Of a stretch of DNA of 64,000 bases, positions 14,976 through 23,364 are shown piece after piece; position 1 is the first letter of the stretch, and each line of letters starts with the position of its first letter. Source of the DNA: Lachnospiraceae bacterium (lineage in GTDB: Bacteria > Bacillota > Clostridia > Lachnospirales > Lachnospiraceae). A model generated the notes under the pieces. The model was not told the origin of the DNA. It saw nothing but the letters and a program-made list of their open reading frames with translations, and searched no databases. Location: contig CAJTDK010000009.1 in NCBI GenBank assembly GCA_910575105.1, forward strand, positions 62,001-126,000, in the 5' to 3' direction. Position numbers and translations under genes: made by a program.

Positions 14976-15761
14976 GTGAAAAAAGGATGGAAAGATAAGG
15001 TTGACCGATTAAAAAAAATGGGCCCCAAGAAGCTGTTCAGGCTTTTTCTGACATGTTCTGCAGCCGGAATGGTCCTGCTTCTGGGAACCAACGGCTTTGT
15101 GAAATTGTCGGTTGGAAGACAGATCGTCACCATAGAGGAGCTTGAGGAAGAGCTGGCGGACAGGCCAGAGACGGAGAATGCAAATCAGCTATCCGGAAAA
15201 GAGGCCGGAGATGAAATCGACGCGGTCTTAGTGCTCGGCGCCCAGGTAAAGCCGGACGGGAGCTTGAGCAAGATGCTAAAGGAACGTCTCGACACGGGCA
15301 TATCTATATACAAGGCAGGGATTACAGACCGCATGATCATGAGCGGCGATCACGGAAGAGAAGATTATGATGAGGTAAATGCCATGAAAAACTACGCCAT
15401 AGAGCAAGGCGTACCATCTGGATGTATATTTATGGATCATGCGGGATTTTCTACTTATGAGAGCATGTACAGGGCGAAAGAGATCTTCGAGGCAGAGCGT
15501 CTCGTTGTGGTGACCCAGAAGTACCATATGTACCGTGCGCTCTATGACGCGAAGGCTCTGGGGATAGAGGCTGCCGGGGTAACCTGCGATACGAGAGTAT
15601 ACAGCGGAGATAAGTACAGGAAGCTCCGGGAGATGGCGGCAAGGATTAAGGATGTGGGATATACCATCGCAAAACCCAGGCCCACCTATCTCGGAGATGT
15701 GATACCGGTATCGGGAAACGGGGACGTGACCAACGATAAGCCTGCGGTATCACTCGACTAA
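14976..15761 (+). CDS. SanA/YdcF-like DUF218 membrane protein
   Basis: A 261-residue protein with a basic N-terminus, one membrane helix (about residues 22-45) and an extracytoplasmic DUF218 domain. Family marks: AVLVLGAQVKPDGSLSKMLKERLD, MIMSGDHGREDYDE, STYESMYRAKEIF and VVVTQKYHMYRALYDAKALG. DUF218 proteins such as SanA affect envelope integrity and vancomycin exclusion in enterobacteria; the chemical activity is not settled. Its 3' end overlaps the convergent deacetylase gene by 12 bases. The start has AGGAGAG upstream. Confidence 0.88.
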   Translation: MKKGWKDKVDRLKKMGPKKLFRLFLTCSAAGMVLLLGTNGFVKLSVGRQIVTIEELEEELADRPETENANQLSGKEAGDEIDAVLVLGAQVKPDGSLSKMLKERLDTGISIYKAGITDRMIMSGDHGREDYDEVNAMKNYAIEQGVPSGCIFMDHAGFSTYESMYRAKEIFEAERLVVVTQKYHMYRALYDAKALGIEAAGVTCDTRVYSGDKYRKLREMAARIKDVGYTIAKPRPTYLGDVIPVSGNGDVTNDKPAVSLD

Positions 15762-16826
15762 TTTTTTAAAGCTTGCCAGCGACTGGCCCATAGACATACG
15801 GACGCGCGGAAGGAGCAGCGGATTATCACCCGGCTTCGCGCGTCCGTATTCTGTCGTAACGGCACAGTTAAAGCCGGCATCTTTTACCGCTTGTACACAG
15901 CTGTCGTTGTAGTCGCCGTAGGGGTAGGCAAATGCATCCCCGTTGCCGCCGATCTTGATGGATTTCTGAAGGTCGGCAACCGCTTCGTCGTGGTCCATGA
16001 CCGGGAAGATCCCTCCGTGGCCGATATTGCCGCCGCCCCGGTGCATATTGTAGGAATGGGACTGGAAGGTCATGTATTCACTGGCATATTTTTTTACTTT
16101 CTTCTTCCCGTCGATATTGCCGATGAGAAAAGAAGTGACAGGTATCTGATATTTTTCAAAGAGTGGGACACCTAAGTTGAGGAAGCTGTAGGCGCCGTCG
16201 TCAAAGGTGAGCACCACGCTCTTTTCCGGGAGGAGCAGGTCGCCCTCTACGTATGCCTTTACCTCTTCCCAGGTGGGGTAGTAATAGTTGTTCTCGGTCA
16301 GGTACTTAAGCTCCTCCTCAAGGGCATGGACCTCGATGAAGTTGCTGTTGAGCTTATCCTTGGGCGGGTTGTCTTTATCATAGACATAGTGGTACATGCA
16401 GATCGCAAGGCCGTTAGTTTTGTGCTTTTCCTCTGTGGCCGTGTTCTTTGCAAGCTGGACTTCCTTATTAATATTATCTTCGGCGGCATCGCTTTCCTGC
16501 TGTCCGTCCGGGCTGTCACCGCTGTCCGCCTGATTATCATCGGTACTGTCCAGGCTGTCACCGCTGTTCGCCTGATTGTCATCGGTACTGTCCGGACTGT
16601 CATCGCCGCCGGATGTTTGCGCTTCCTGATCTTCAGACTTTCCGACATCGGCCTGCGCTGAAGCTTTTGCCTTCTGTGCCTTTTTCGCGCCGGCTTCCTC
16701 CTTCTTCTGCCAGACAAGGATACCGCCAAGGACAGCGATAAGAAGGATAAGGATAAACAGCATCACACTCCGGATGCGTCTGTATCTGCGTTTCTTAGGA
16801 CTGACCGGTCTTTTGCTACGGCTCAT
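15750..16826 (-). CDS. Membrane-anchored polysaccharide deacetylase
   Basis: A 358-residue protein: basic N-terminus, one membrane helix (about residues 20-41), a long Ser/Asp/Gln-rich linker (about 45-115) with two copies of a DSTDDNQA(N/D)SGDS repeat, then a NodB-type domain. Catalytic marks are LTFDDGAYSF (Asp-Asp), FQSHSYNMH (the two metal His) and FAYPYGDYND. Such enzymes de-N-acetylate peptidoglycan or exopolysaccharide amino sugars outside the membrane and can confer lysozyme resistance. The convergent 12-base overlap with the SanA-like gene puts two envelope genes side by side. Substrate is not determined. Confidence 0.9.
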   Translation of the reverse strand: MSRSKRPVSPKKRRYRRIRSVMLFILILLIAVLGGILVWQKKEEAGAKKAQKAKASAQADVGKSEDQEAQTSGGDDSPDSTDDNQANSGDSLDSTDDNQADSGDSPDGQQESDAAEDNINKEVQLAKNTATEEKHKTNGLAICMYHYVYDKDNPPKDKLNSNFIEVHALEEELKYLTENNYYYPTWEEVKAYVEGDLLLPEKSVVLTFDDGAYSFLNLGVPLFEKYQIPVTSFLIGNIDGKKKVKKYASEYMTFQSHSYNMHRGGGNIGHGGIFPVMDHDEAVADLQKSIKIGGNGDAFAYPYGDYNDSCVQAVKDAGFNCAVTTEYGRAKPGDNPLLLPRVRMSMGQSLASFKKLVE

Positions 16827-16943
16827 GGAATCATCCTCTTTTCAAAAAATTAAGGCCGCGCCCGCTCACGGCATGACCTTAATTACCATTATAGCATATC
16901 TGTTAGGCTCCTCAAGTCCGAAAGCATTACGGTTTCCTTACAT

Positions 16944-18323
16944 TTACTTTAAGAAAATATGAATCAGCCGGTGATAAAGCTTACGGTAGGGCTGATAGCG
17001 CATCGGCAGATCCAGCCAGGTCTTCTTGTCCACGATACTTTTGTAATGGGAAAATGTATCAAATCCGGCTTTCCCGTGGTAAGCGCCCATGCCGCTCTCA
17101 CCGAAGCCGCCGAAGCCCATCTCGCTTGTGGCAAGGTGGATGATGGTATCATTGATGCATCCGCCGCCGAAGCCGCACAGAGAGGTTACTTTTTTAACCG
17201 CGCTTTTGTCGGAAGTAAACAGATAGAGTGCCAGCGGGTGCGGCATAGTGTTGATGTTTGTGACTGCCTCATCCAGGGAATCATACACCAGTATCGGCAG
17301 GATGGGGCCGAAGATCTCTTCATGCATAACGGCGTCGCTGAAAGTCACCCTGTCCATGACCGTCGGCTCGATCTTTAATGCCTGACGGTCAAAGCTTCCT
17401 CCGCAGACGATCTTAGATTCGTCGAACAGTCCGAGGATACGGTTAAAATGTTTTTCATTGATGATTTTTCCATAAGTTTTATTCTCCAGCGGGCGGGCGC
17501 CGAACTGCTTTTTGATCTGCTGCTTTATGGCAGCCAGAAGCTTATCCTTTATTATCCGGTCACAGTAGATATAGTCCGGAGCGACACAGGTTTGTCCGCA
17601 GTTTAAGTATTTTCCGAACACGATCCGTTTTGCGGCCAGCTTAATGTTGGCAGTCCTATCTACGATGCAGGGGCTTTTGCCGCCCAGCTCAAGGGTGACC
17701 GGGGTGAGGTGCTCCGAAGCCTTGTGCATCACTTCCCTGCCTACAGACTGGCTTCCGGTGAAAAAGATATAGTCAAAATGTTCATTCAGCAGGTAGCTGT
17801 TCTCGGCGCGCCCTCCGGTGACTACCGAGACGTATTCCCGGCTGAAACACTCTTCGACGATCTTTTTCATGATCCTGCTGGTGCATGGCGAGTAGGCGCT
17901 CGGCTTAAGGATCGCCGTATTTCCGGCGGCTATGGCATCGGCCAGAGGCTCCATGGTGAGCATGAACGGGTAGTTCCAGGGGCTCATGATCAGCACGACT
18001 CCGTAGGGAGAGGGCTTTTTGTAGCTTTTGGCGTGAAACTGCGCCAGCGGGGTAAGCACGCACTTTTCCTTCGTAAAAGAAAAGATATGTTTGATCAGAT
18101 AAGAAAGCTCGCTTAAGGTCATCCCTGTCTCGCACATGTAGCTTTCAAATTCACTTTTTCCCAGATCCGCCTTTAAAGCCTTGTGTATCTCGTCTTCATA
18201 TTTCAGGATGCATGCTTTGAGCTTTACGAGCGCCCTGAGCCGCACCTCCACGGGAAGAGTGGCTCCTGTGCGGAAATATTTGCGCTGCAAGAGGACAAGC
18301 TCTTTGATTTCATTTGCATTCAT
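16944..18323 (-). CDS. Aldehyde dehydrogenase (class 3 type)
   Basis: A 459-residue NAD(P)-dependent aldehyde dehydrogenase of the short ALDH3/YwdH type. Visible: the oxyanion Asn in SPWNYPF, cofactor-binding LKPSAYSP and FFTGSQSVGREV, general base in VTLELGGKSP, catalytic Cys in YLNCGQTCVAPDY, and EEIFGPILP. It ends HIFLK with no clear membrane tail. It lies 78 bp downstream of an iron alcohol dehydrogenase on the same strand, so the two may interconvert an alcohol, aldehyde and acid. A MarR gene upstream is the likely regulator. Substrate unknown; medium to long aliphatic aldehydes are usual for the family. Confidence 0.93.
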   Translation of the reverse strand: MNANEIKELVLLQRKYFRTGATLPVEVRLRALVKLKACILKYEDEIHKALKADLGKSEFESYMCETGMTLSELSYLIKHIFSFTKEKCVLTPLAQFHAKSYKKPSPYGVVLIMSPWNYPFMLTMEPLADAIAAGNTAILKPSAYSPCTSRIMKKIVEECFSREYVSVVTGGRAENSYLLNEHFDYIFFTGSQSVGREVMHKASEHLTPVTLELGGKSPCIVDRTANIKLAAKRIVFGKYLNCGQTCVAPDYIYCDRIIKDKLLAAIKQQIKKQFGARPLENKTYGKIINEKHFNRILGLFDESKIVCGGSFDRQALKIEPTVMDRVTFSDAVMHEEIFGPILPILVYDSLDEAVTNINTMPHPLALYLFTSDKSAVKKVTSLCGFGGGCINDTIIHLATSEMGFGGFGESGMGAYHGKAGFDTFSHYKSIVDKKTWLDLPMRYQPYRKLYHRLIHIFLK

Positions 18324-18401
18324 AGGTGGAACCTCCTTTTATACGTTATACAGATCTGTACATTAACTGTTCGTCTGCCCGTCTGTCCGTTACGGTTAGC
18401 T

Positions 18402-19649
18402 TTACCTGCAGACAGTAACGTCTGTCTGGCTAAGGTCAGCATCCTGCGTTTCGTCCATCAACTGGTAGTAGAAATCTTCCAGCTTAAGATTATCCATCAG
18501 GACAGGTACCGGATAGAGCGGGTTCGCTTCTTTATCTGCGTAGTGGGCAAGCTTCGGGATATCTACATCTCGGATCTCCGGAATATGGTTGCCGATGCCA
18601 AAGCGCTCTTTCATATCTTTTACCGCCTGGATAAATGCCGCTGCCGACTCGCCGACGGGAGTCTCCGGCTCTGAGATGCCTGCGGCGACAGCCAGCCGGT
18701 GAAGCTTTTTGTGTATGGTTTCCCTGTAGGCTTCCAAGACAAAGGGGAGGATCACTGCGTTGGCAAGGCCGTGGGGGACGTTGTATTCCCCGCCCAGGGA
18801 ATGGGCTACGGCGTGTACATATCCTACGTAGGACTTGGTAAATGCGCAGCCTGCGTAGAAAGAGGCGTGAAGCATATTTCTTCTGGCATCAATATTTTTT
18901 CCGTCGTTGTATACGGTATCGATATTTTCGAAGATGAGACGCACCGCCAAAAGGGCGTTCTTTCTGGTGCCGTAGGTGGTGGAATTGCCGATATATGCTT
19001 CTACAGCGTGCGTCAGGGCGTCCATCCCGGTGGTGGCTGTGATGGAGGGCGGAAGGCTTATGGTCACCTTCGGATCCAGTACGGCGTACCTTGGGATCAG
19101 CGGGAAATCGTTGATGGCGTATTTGTGCCTTGTCTCGGCATCGGTGATGACAGCCGCAAGTGTCGTCTCGCTCCCGGTTCCTGCAGTGGTGGGGATGGCC
19201 ATGAGCAGCGGAAGCTTTTTATGAACTTTTAAGATGCCCTTCATCTTAGCGAGAGACTGCTTTGGCTTCACCGCCCTTGCACCAACAGCTTTCGCACAGT
19301 CCATACTGGAGCCTCCGCCGAAGCCGATGATGGCGTCGCATCCATTTTCACAGTAGATCTGAAGAGCCTCTGCCACATTCGCCGTGGTGGGGTTGGCGAC
19401 GGTCCTGTCGTAGATATAATAAGGAATGCTGTTGTCAGCCAGTGCTTTTTCCAGCGGTCTGGTAAGTCCCAGACCGCGGATGCCGGCATCGGTGATGATC
19501 AGTACGGCGCTGCATCTCTTCTTCTTTAAAATATCCGGGATTCCCTTGACGCTTCCGATGATCTCCGGGGTTCGGTAAGGGAGGAAGGGAAGCGCGATCT
19601 TAAATGCAGTCTGGAAGGTTCTGCAGTACATTTTCCTGAGTGGGTTCAT
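18402..19649 (-). CDS. Iron-containing alcohol dehydrogenase
   Basis: A 415-residue group III alcohol dehydrogenase. The NAD-binding GFGGGSSMDCAKAVGA, PTTAGTGSETT, and metal ligands in DALTHAVEAY and HAVAHSLGGEYNVPHG are present. ATG 19649 (MNPLRKMYC) has GAGGA upstream; the frame extends to 19721, but that part would be encoded inside MITE copy E, so the shorter start is preferred. Together with the aldehyde dehydrogenase downstream it forms a two-step aldehyde/alcohol pair; MITE copy E lies between it and marR, so it may have separated an earlier marR-adh-aldh operon. Confidence 0.93.
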   Translation of the reverse strand: MNPLRKMYCRTFQTAFKIALPFLPYRTPEIIGSVKGIPDILKKKRCSAVLIITDAGIRGLGLTRPLEKALADNSIPYYIYDRTVANPTTANVAEALQIYCENGCDAIIGFGGGSSMDCAKAVGARAVKPKQSLAKMKGILKVHKKLPLLMAIPTTAGTGSETTLAAVITDAETRHKYAINDFPLIPRYAVLDPKVTISLPPSITATTGMDALTHAVEAYIGNSTTYGTRKNALLAVRLIFENIDTVYNDGKNIDARRNMLHASFYAGCAFTKSYVGYVHAVAHSLGGEYNVPHGLANAVILPFVLEAYRETIHKKLHRLAVAAGISEPETPVGESAAAFIQAVKDMKERFGIGNHIPEIRDVDIPKLAHYADKEANPLYPVPVLMDNLKLEDFYYQLMDETQDADLSQTDVTVCR

Positions 19650-19709
19650 GGTTGTTATCCTCTTTCTTCTTAATTCCTTTATCAAATACTGACAGACAGC
19701 TTGGCTAAA

Positions 19710-19771
19710 GTTGCTATTCACGGCCTAGGGGCCTAGCAACGATTCGTGGCTGCATTCCTGAGAACAATAAC
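19710..19771 (+). mobile_element. MITE-like element, copy E (62 bp, internally deleted)
   Basis: Left end GTTGCTATTCACGG with the CGGCCTAGGGGCC hairpin and CAACGATTCGTGGCTGCATTCCTGAG, then straight to the right end AACAATAAC; the middle hairpins are missing. It is flanked by a perfect 8-bp repeat TGGCTAAA (19702-19709 and 19772-19779). The duplication overlaps the marR stop codon. Intact ends plus target duplication show that the deleted form was itself mobile, or lost its centre after insertion. Confidence 0.85.
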
Positions 19772-19774
19772 TGG

Positions 19775-20257
19775 CTAAACGGTCCGTCGGGAGGTTTCAT
19801 TTTCAAGGTTTTGACAGACTTTTTCAAGATTTTCCGCAATTTTAAATAGTATGCGATAGAAGATATCTCGCTCTTCCGGGGTGATTCCCAGTCCTCCTGC
19901 AATAGTCGCGTGCATGATCAGGCTGGTGACCTTTTTGGCGCAGGTGTGTCCGGATTCGGTAAGGACTGCTTTGGCGCGGTATTTTTTTGTGTCTTTTGCC
20001 ATATTGTCTGATAAGTAAGTGATGAGCCCTGTTTTTTCCAAATCGGAAAGGATCCTGGAGATGCCTGCCTTATCCTCCCGGCATATACTGCACAGATCGG
20101 CGGCGGTCAGGCCATCGGGATGTCCGGACAAGTAGTGAAGGCACATGACGTGAGTTCCTTTTAGTCCCAGGGAGTCCATGCGGTGCCTTTTGATCTTCTG
20201 TATGCTTTTGTAGATCCGAGTCACACCGGCAGTAAGCTTCTCAAATCTGTCAATCAT
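19775..20257 (-). CDS. MarR-family regulator
   Basis: A 160-residue MarR protein with the winged-helix pattern LKGTHVMCLHYLSGHPDGLT ... ICREDKAGISRILSDLEKTGLI ... KAVLTESGHTCAKK. ATG 20257 follows GGAGG. It is upstream of and parallel to the iron alcohol dehydrogenase and divergent from the FMN-reductase/SGNH gene, so either could be its target. A palindrome GTTGATTAGTCAAC lies 20 bp upstream of its start, between promoter and gene, a good autoregulatory site. MarR proteins usually repress until a small aromatic or oxidant binds. Confidence 0.88.
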   Translation of the reverse strand: MIDRFEKLTAGVTRIYKSIQKIKRHRMDSLGLKGTHVMCLHYLSGHPDGLTAADLCSICREDKAGISRILSDLEKTGLITYLSDNMAKDTKKYRAKAVLTESGHTCAKKVTSLIMHATIAGGLGITPEERDIFYRILFKIAENLEKVCQNLENETSRRTV

Positions 20258-20276
20258 ATAAACCTCCGGGCGAGAT

Positions 20277-20333
20277 GTTGATTAGTCAACTTCTTGACAG
20301 GAAGAATATAGCAGTTTGAAAAAGGATTGTCAA
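20277..20333 (-). promoter_or_regulatory. marR promoter and palindrome
   Basis: Minus strand TTGACA (20333-20328), 17-bp spacer, TATATT (20310-20305), then the inverted repeat GTTGA-TTAG-TCAAC (20277-20290) downstream of the -10, where a bound repressor would block transcription. Confidence 0.65.
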
Positions 20334-20363
20334 TAGGAAAAGTGATTTGAATGAATTTTTTTG

Positions 20364-20392
20364 TTGACAAAGTAATTTAGCAACTATACTAT
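20364..20392 (+). promoter_or_regulatory. Promoter of the FMN-reductase/SGNH gene
   Basis: TTGACA (20364-20369) followed by TATACTATATA; with 17-bp spacing the -10 is TACTAT, with 15-bp it is TATACT. The GTTG...CAAC half-sites around it (20363, 20381) resemble the neighbouring MarR palindrome. Confidence 0.5.
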
Positions 20393-20476
20393 ATATAAAG
20401 AAGAAACATATTTAGGGAAGGGGAATCATGTATTTACTGGGGTTAGGTTAAAAAGGGAAAAGAAAGGAAGATGATC

Positions 20477-21835
20477 ATGAAAATATTTGTGATAAAAAGT
20501 AGTTACCACAAGGAAAGCTCTTCTAACTATCTGGCAGATCAGTTTATAAAGGGAGCTAGGGAGTCGGGACATGAAATCAGTGAATTTGACTTAAAGGAGC
20601 ACAAGGTAAAGCCGTGTACGGGATGTGGATATTGCGGAATATATACTGTGGATAGCGGAAAATGCAGCCAGAAGGATGACATGGATATAGTATGGAATCA
20701 GATGATGTCGTCAGATATGGTAGTATTCGTGACTCCATTGTATTTTTGGGGAATGGCAGCGCAATTGAAGGCTCTTGTGGACAGATTCTGCGTTTTTAGT
20801 ACGGAGCTGAAGAAAAAGCAGATGAAATCCGCAATGATTGTGGCTGCATGGAATGATGATGATTGGACGATGGACAGCATAGAGCATCATTATGAGACAT
20901 TGTGTGATTATCTGCATTTTCAGAATCAGGGGACCATGCTGGCGAAGGGATGTGGTACTGTAGAAATGACAAGAAATACTGTATTTCCTTATGAAGCGTA
21001 CAGATTTGGGAAAAGTCTGACTGATAGCGGTAATAATAGAAGAAACCCCAAGAATAAGCTTAAAGTGCTTTTTGTAGGGAACAGCCATACTTATTATAAT
21101 GATATGCCGCAACTGTTTAAGCAAATCTGTCAGGATAATGGAAAAAATGTAGAGGTTCAGATGATTGCAGAGCCAGGTGTGCCGTATTCATGGCATTTAG
21201 AGCACTATATTGATCTTCGGTTTGCACTGATGCATGGGGAATTTGACTATATGGTTATGCAACAGGCGGCGCATCCGGGACCATCCAAAGAAGATACTTT
21301 GAGGGATGGGGAGACTTTGGCCAAGTTTGCAAGAAAATATGGAGTCGTTCCATTGCAGGTGGTTCCCTGGGCGGAACAGGACAAACCGGAGCACCAGAAA
21401 GAGATGTATGAAATATATGAAGAGCTGGCACAAAAGATACAGGCAGATTTGATTCCTACAGGAAGAATATTTGAGTGTATAACGAAAGATCACCCTGAGA
21501 TCAGTATGTATTACAAAGATGGGGAGCACGCATCAGCATACGGTACTTATGCCCATACTCTCTGTATATATGCAGCAATTTTTAAAGAGAAGGTATATGG
21601 GCTTAAGGGCGCTTACAGTTATGAATCTCTTCCGATATCGGAGGAGGCATGGGAAAAGATACAGGAAACTTATCAATTGTCAGAGCAGGATCCAGAGAAT
21701 GAGGAGCTGCGTATGGCTGCATATAACTCCTGGGATAAATATATAGTACCGGTCATGGACATAGAAAAACTCCGTGTTGAGCTTGATCCAGACAAGGCAA
21801 GGATTATTTGCTGTACGATAGATGATCAGGTATAA
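20477..21835 (+). CDS. FMN reductase-SGNH hydrolase-like fusion
   Basis: A 452-residue two-domain protein. Residues 1-185 are an NAD(P)H-dependent FMN reductase-like flavodoxin fold: MKIFVIKSSYHKESSSNYL at the phosphate loop, CTGCGYCG, a further Cys in GKCSQKDDM, and VFVTPLYFWGMAAQLKALVDR. Residues about 195-450 begin LKVLFVGNSHTYYNDMPQLF, an SGNH block-I-like Ser (GNSHT), and later DGEHASAYGTY gives the Asp-x-x-His pair, so a Ser/Asp/His hydrolase is plausible. The family of the second half is not one I can name. ATG 20477 is preferred over 20471, which abuts the AGGAAG ribosome site. The gene is AT-richer than the left of the window and precedes the MFS-patB-ridA genes. Confidence 0.75.
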   Translation: MKIFVIKSSYHKESSSNYLADQFIKGARESGHEISEFDLKEHKVKPCTGCGYCGIYTVDSGKCSQKDDMDIVWNQMMSSDMVVFVTPLYFWGMAAQLKALVDRFCVFSTELKKKQMKSAMIVAAWNDDDWTMDSIEHHYETLCDYLHFQNQGTMLAKGCGTVEMTRNTVFPYEAYRFGKSLTDSGNNRRNPKNKLKVLFVGNSHTYYNDMPQLFKQICQDNGKNVEVQMIAEPGVPYSWHLEHYIDLRFALMHGEFDYMVMQQAAHPGPSKEDTLRDGETLAKFARKYGVVPLQVVPWAEQDKPEHQKEMYEIYEELAQKIQADLIPTGRIFECITKDHPEISMYYKDGEHASAYGTYAHTLCIYAAIFKEKVYGLKGAYSYESLPISEEAWEKIQETYQLSEQDPENEELRMAAYNSWDKYIVPVMDIEKLRVELDPDKARIICCTIDDQV

Positions 21836-21923
21836 GGTCTTAAGCAATATTGAAATAGAACAAATTGCCTGTTAAAAATAAGAGAATCGTTGTCAGATTG
21901 AACGAAAAACTGGGAATAATATA

Positions 21924-21980
21924 TTGACGACAATTAGTTTATCTGCTATACTAAAGTAAATAAAGTTTAGCGCATAAACT
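21924..21980 (+). promoter_or_regulatory. Promoter and operator of the MFS-patB-ridA operon
   Basis: TTGACG (21924-21929), 17-bp spacer, TATACT (21947-21952). Just downstream, AGTTTA-GCGCA-TAAACT (21964-21980) is a perfect 6-bp inverted repeat covering the start region. The same AGTTTA/AAACT arms occur before the second marR gene (25942), which points to that MarR as repressor. Confidence 0.75.
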
Positions 21981-22043
21981 ATATGGCCATAGAACATGCA
22001 AAGGACTGGATATTTTTAACACACAAGAGAGGAGAATTTATTT

Positions 22044-23330
22044 ATGGGCGAAGAAAAGAAACCCAGGATCAAGATGGGCAGACAAGCGTGGATGACAGTA
22101 TTTTTCTGCGGTATGGGCATGACAGCGTTTGATATCCAATATCTGGTGAGAAATTATTACGTATTGTATAAAGAGGCGACCGGAAACACGGACGGGCAGA
22201 TCGGAACGATTTTAAGTGCGGTGGGAGTAGCAGCAGTAATCGCATATTTTTACAATGGTTTTTTATCGGATTTAGTTAAGCCAAGAACTTTACTGAGTAT
22301 TGCATATTGTATTGCAATTGTAAGTTGTATTGTTCTGATGCTTAATCCGGGATATATAGTTGCTACCGTATGCTTTGTCGTCTTTGCGTTGACACCCCTA
22401 TGGGCTTCGGTTACAAAATTGATAGCCAGTACAACACCAGAAGAACTCAGCGGAAAAGTTTTTGGATGGCTTGATTCATTTAACGGGTTAACAGGTCTGG
22501 TCATTGGCTTTGTTGCATCATGGATTGTTGCTAAAGCCAACGCGGCAGTCGCTATGCGGCTGGTTTTGATTCTATATATGTGTATGGCAGTATTGTCATT
22601 AATTGGGCTCCAGATTATTTGCAGCGGCGGAAAGGGAGAAGTGAAGACAAATTCTGAAGAAGATAAAATGTCGATTAAAAATCTGTCCATTCTCTTTAGG
22701 GATCCTAACCAATGGCTTGTATGGCTGGGGATTGCATTTGGCTATACCGGATATATCGGCCTCACCTATCTGAGTCCCATGCTTGCAGAATATTTTGGCG
22801 TTTCAACGGCGGCGATCACGGCGTTAAATACTATACAGAATAATGGTATTACATTTGTTTTGCCGATCATATCGGGATGGTTGAGCGATAAGGCCGGGGC
22901 GGTGCGTTCCTACTTTATCTGGCTGGCATTTTATATCCTGAGTATGGGTATTGTTCTTATCATTCCGTGGACACCGGCATTCTTTATGGTAGGTATATTG
23001 AGTGTGCTTCTGCTGGCATGCTCGGTAAAGGGACGGTCTCCGTTATCAAGCTCTATGCTGACGCATGTGCGGACACCGTTATGGCTGTTTGGAACATCGG
23101 TAGGAATCGAAAGCCTGATTCTGACGATTCCGGATACATTCGCGTATTCCATTGCTGCGGGCTGGATTGAAAAATATCAGATGACAGGTTATAAGTATGT
23201 GTTTCTCGCGTGTCTGGTATTTGCAGCATTAGGATTGGTCTGTAACATCATTCTTGATAAGAGAATGAGAGATGGCAAGACATCCGAGAAGTTCTTTGCT
23301 CAGTTAAGAGGAGAGACTGTTGAGAAATAA
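22044..23330 (+). CDS. MFS transporter
   Basis: A 428-residue membrane protein with about 12 helices in two halves joined by a cytoplasmic loop around residues 198-215 (SGGKGEVKTNSEEDK). Typical MFS features: DGQIGTILSAVGVAAVIAYF, then FLSDLVKPRTLLS between helices 2 and 3 (the D-x3-R-x2-like loop), and SGWLSDKAGAVRSYF in the second half. Substrate not recognisable from sequence. It is first in an operon with a PatB-type C-S lyase and RidA, so uptake of a sulfur amino acid, a cysteine conjugate or a beta-substituted alanine is a reasonable guess. AGAGAGGAG is the ribosome site. Confidence 0.85.
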   Translation: MGEEKKPRIKMGRQAWMTVFFCGMGMTAFDIQYLVRNYYVLYKEATGNTDGQIGTILSAVGVAAVIAYFYNGFLSDLVKPRTLLSIAYCIAIVSCIVLMLNPGYIVATVCFVVFALTPLWASVTKLIASTTPEELSGKVFGWLDSFNGLTGLVIGFVASWIVAKANAAVAMRLVLILYMCMAVLSLIGLQIICSGGKGEVKTNSEEDKMSIKNLSILFRDPNQWLVWLGIAFGYTGYIGLTYLSPMLAEYFGVSTAAITALNTIQNNGITFVLPIISGWLSDKAGAVRSYFIWLAFYILSMGIVLIIPWTPAFFMVGILSVLLLACSVKGRSPLSSSMLTHVRTPLWLFGTSVGIESLILTIPDTFAYSIAAGWIEKYQMTGYKYVFLACLVFAALGLVCNIILDKRMRDGKTSEKFFAQLRGETVEK

Positions 23331-23364
23331 CTAATATGACAAGATATAAATGAGGTGAAAAATT

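Noticed and set aside
19702-19714. Second sigma-54-like element (TTGGCTAAAGTTGC)
   Set aside because: GG and GC are only 8 bases apart instead of 10, and the sequence is the junction of the MITE target duplication with its end.
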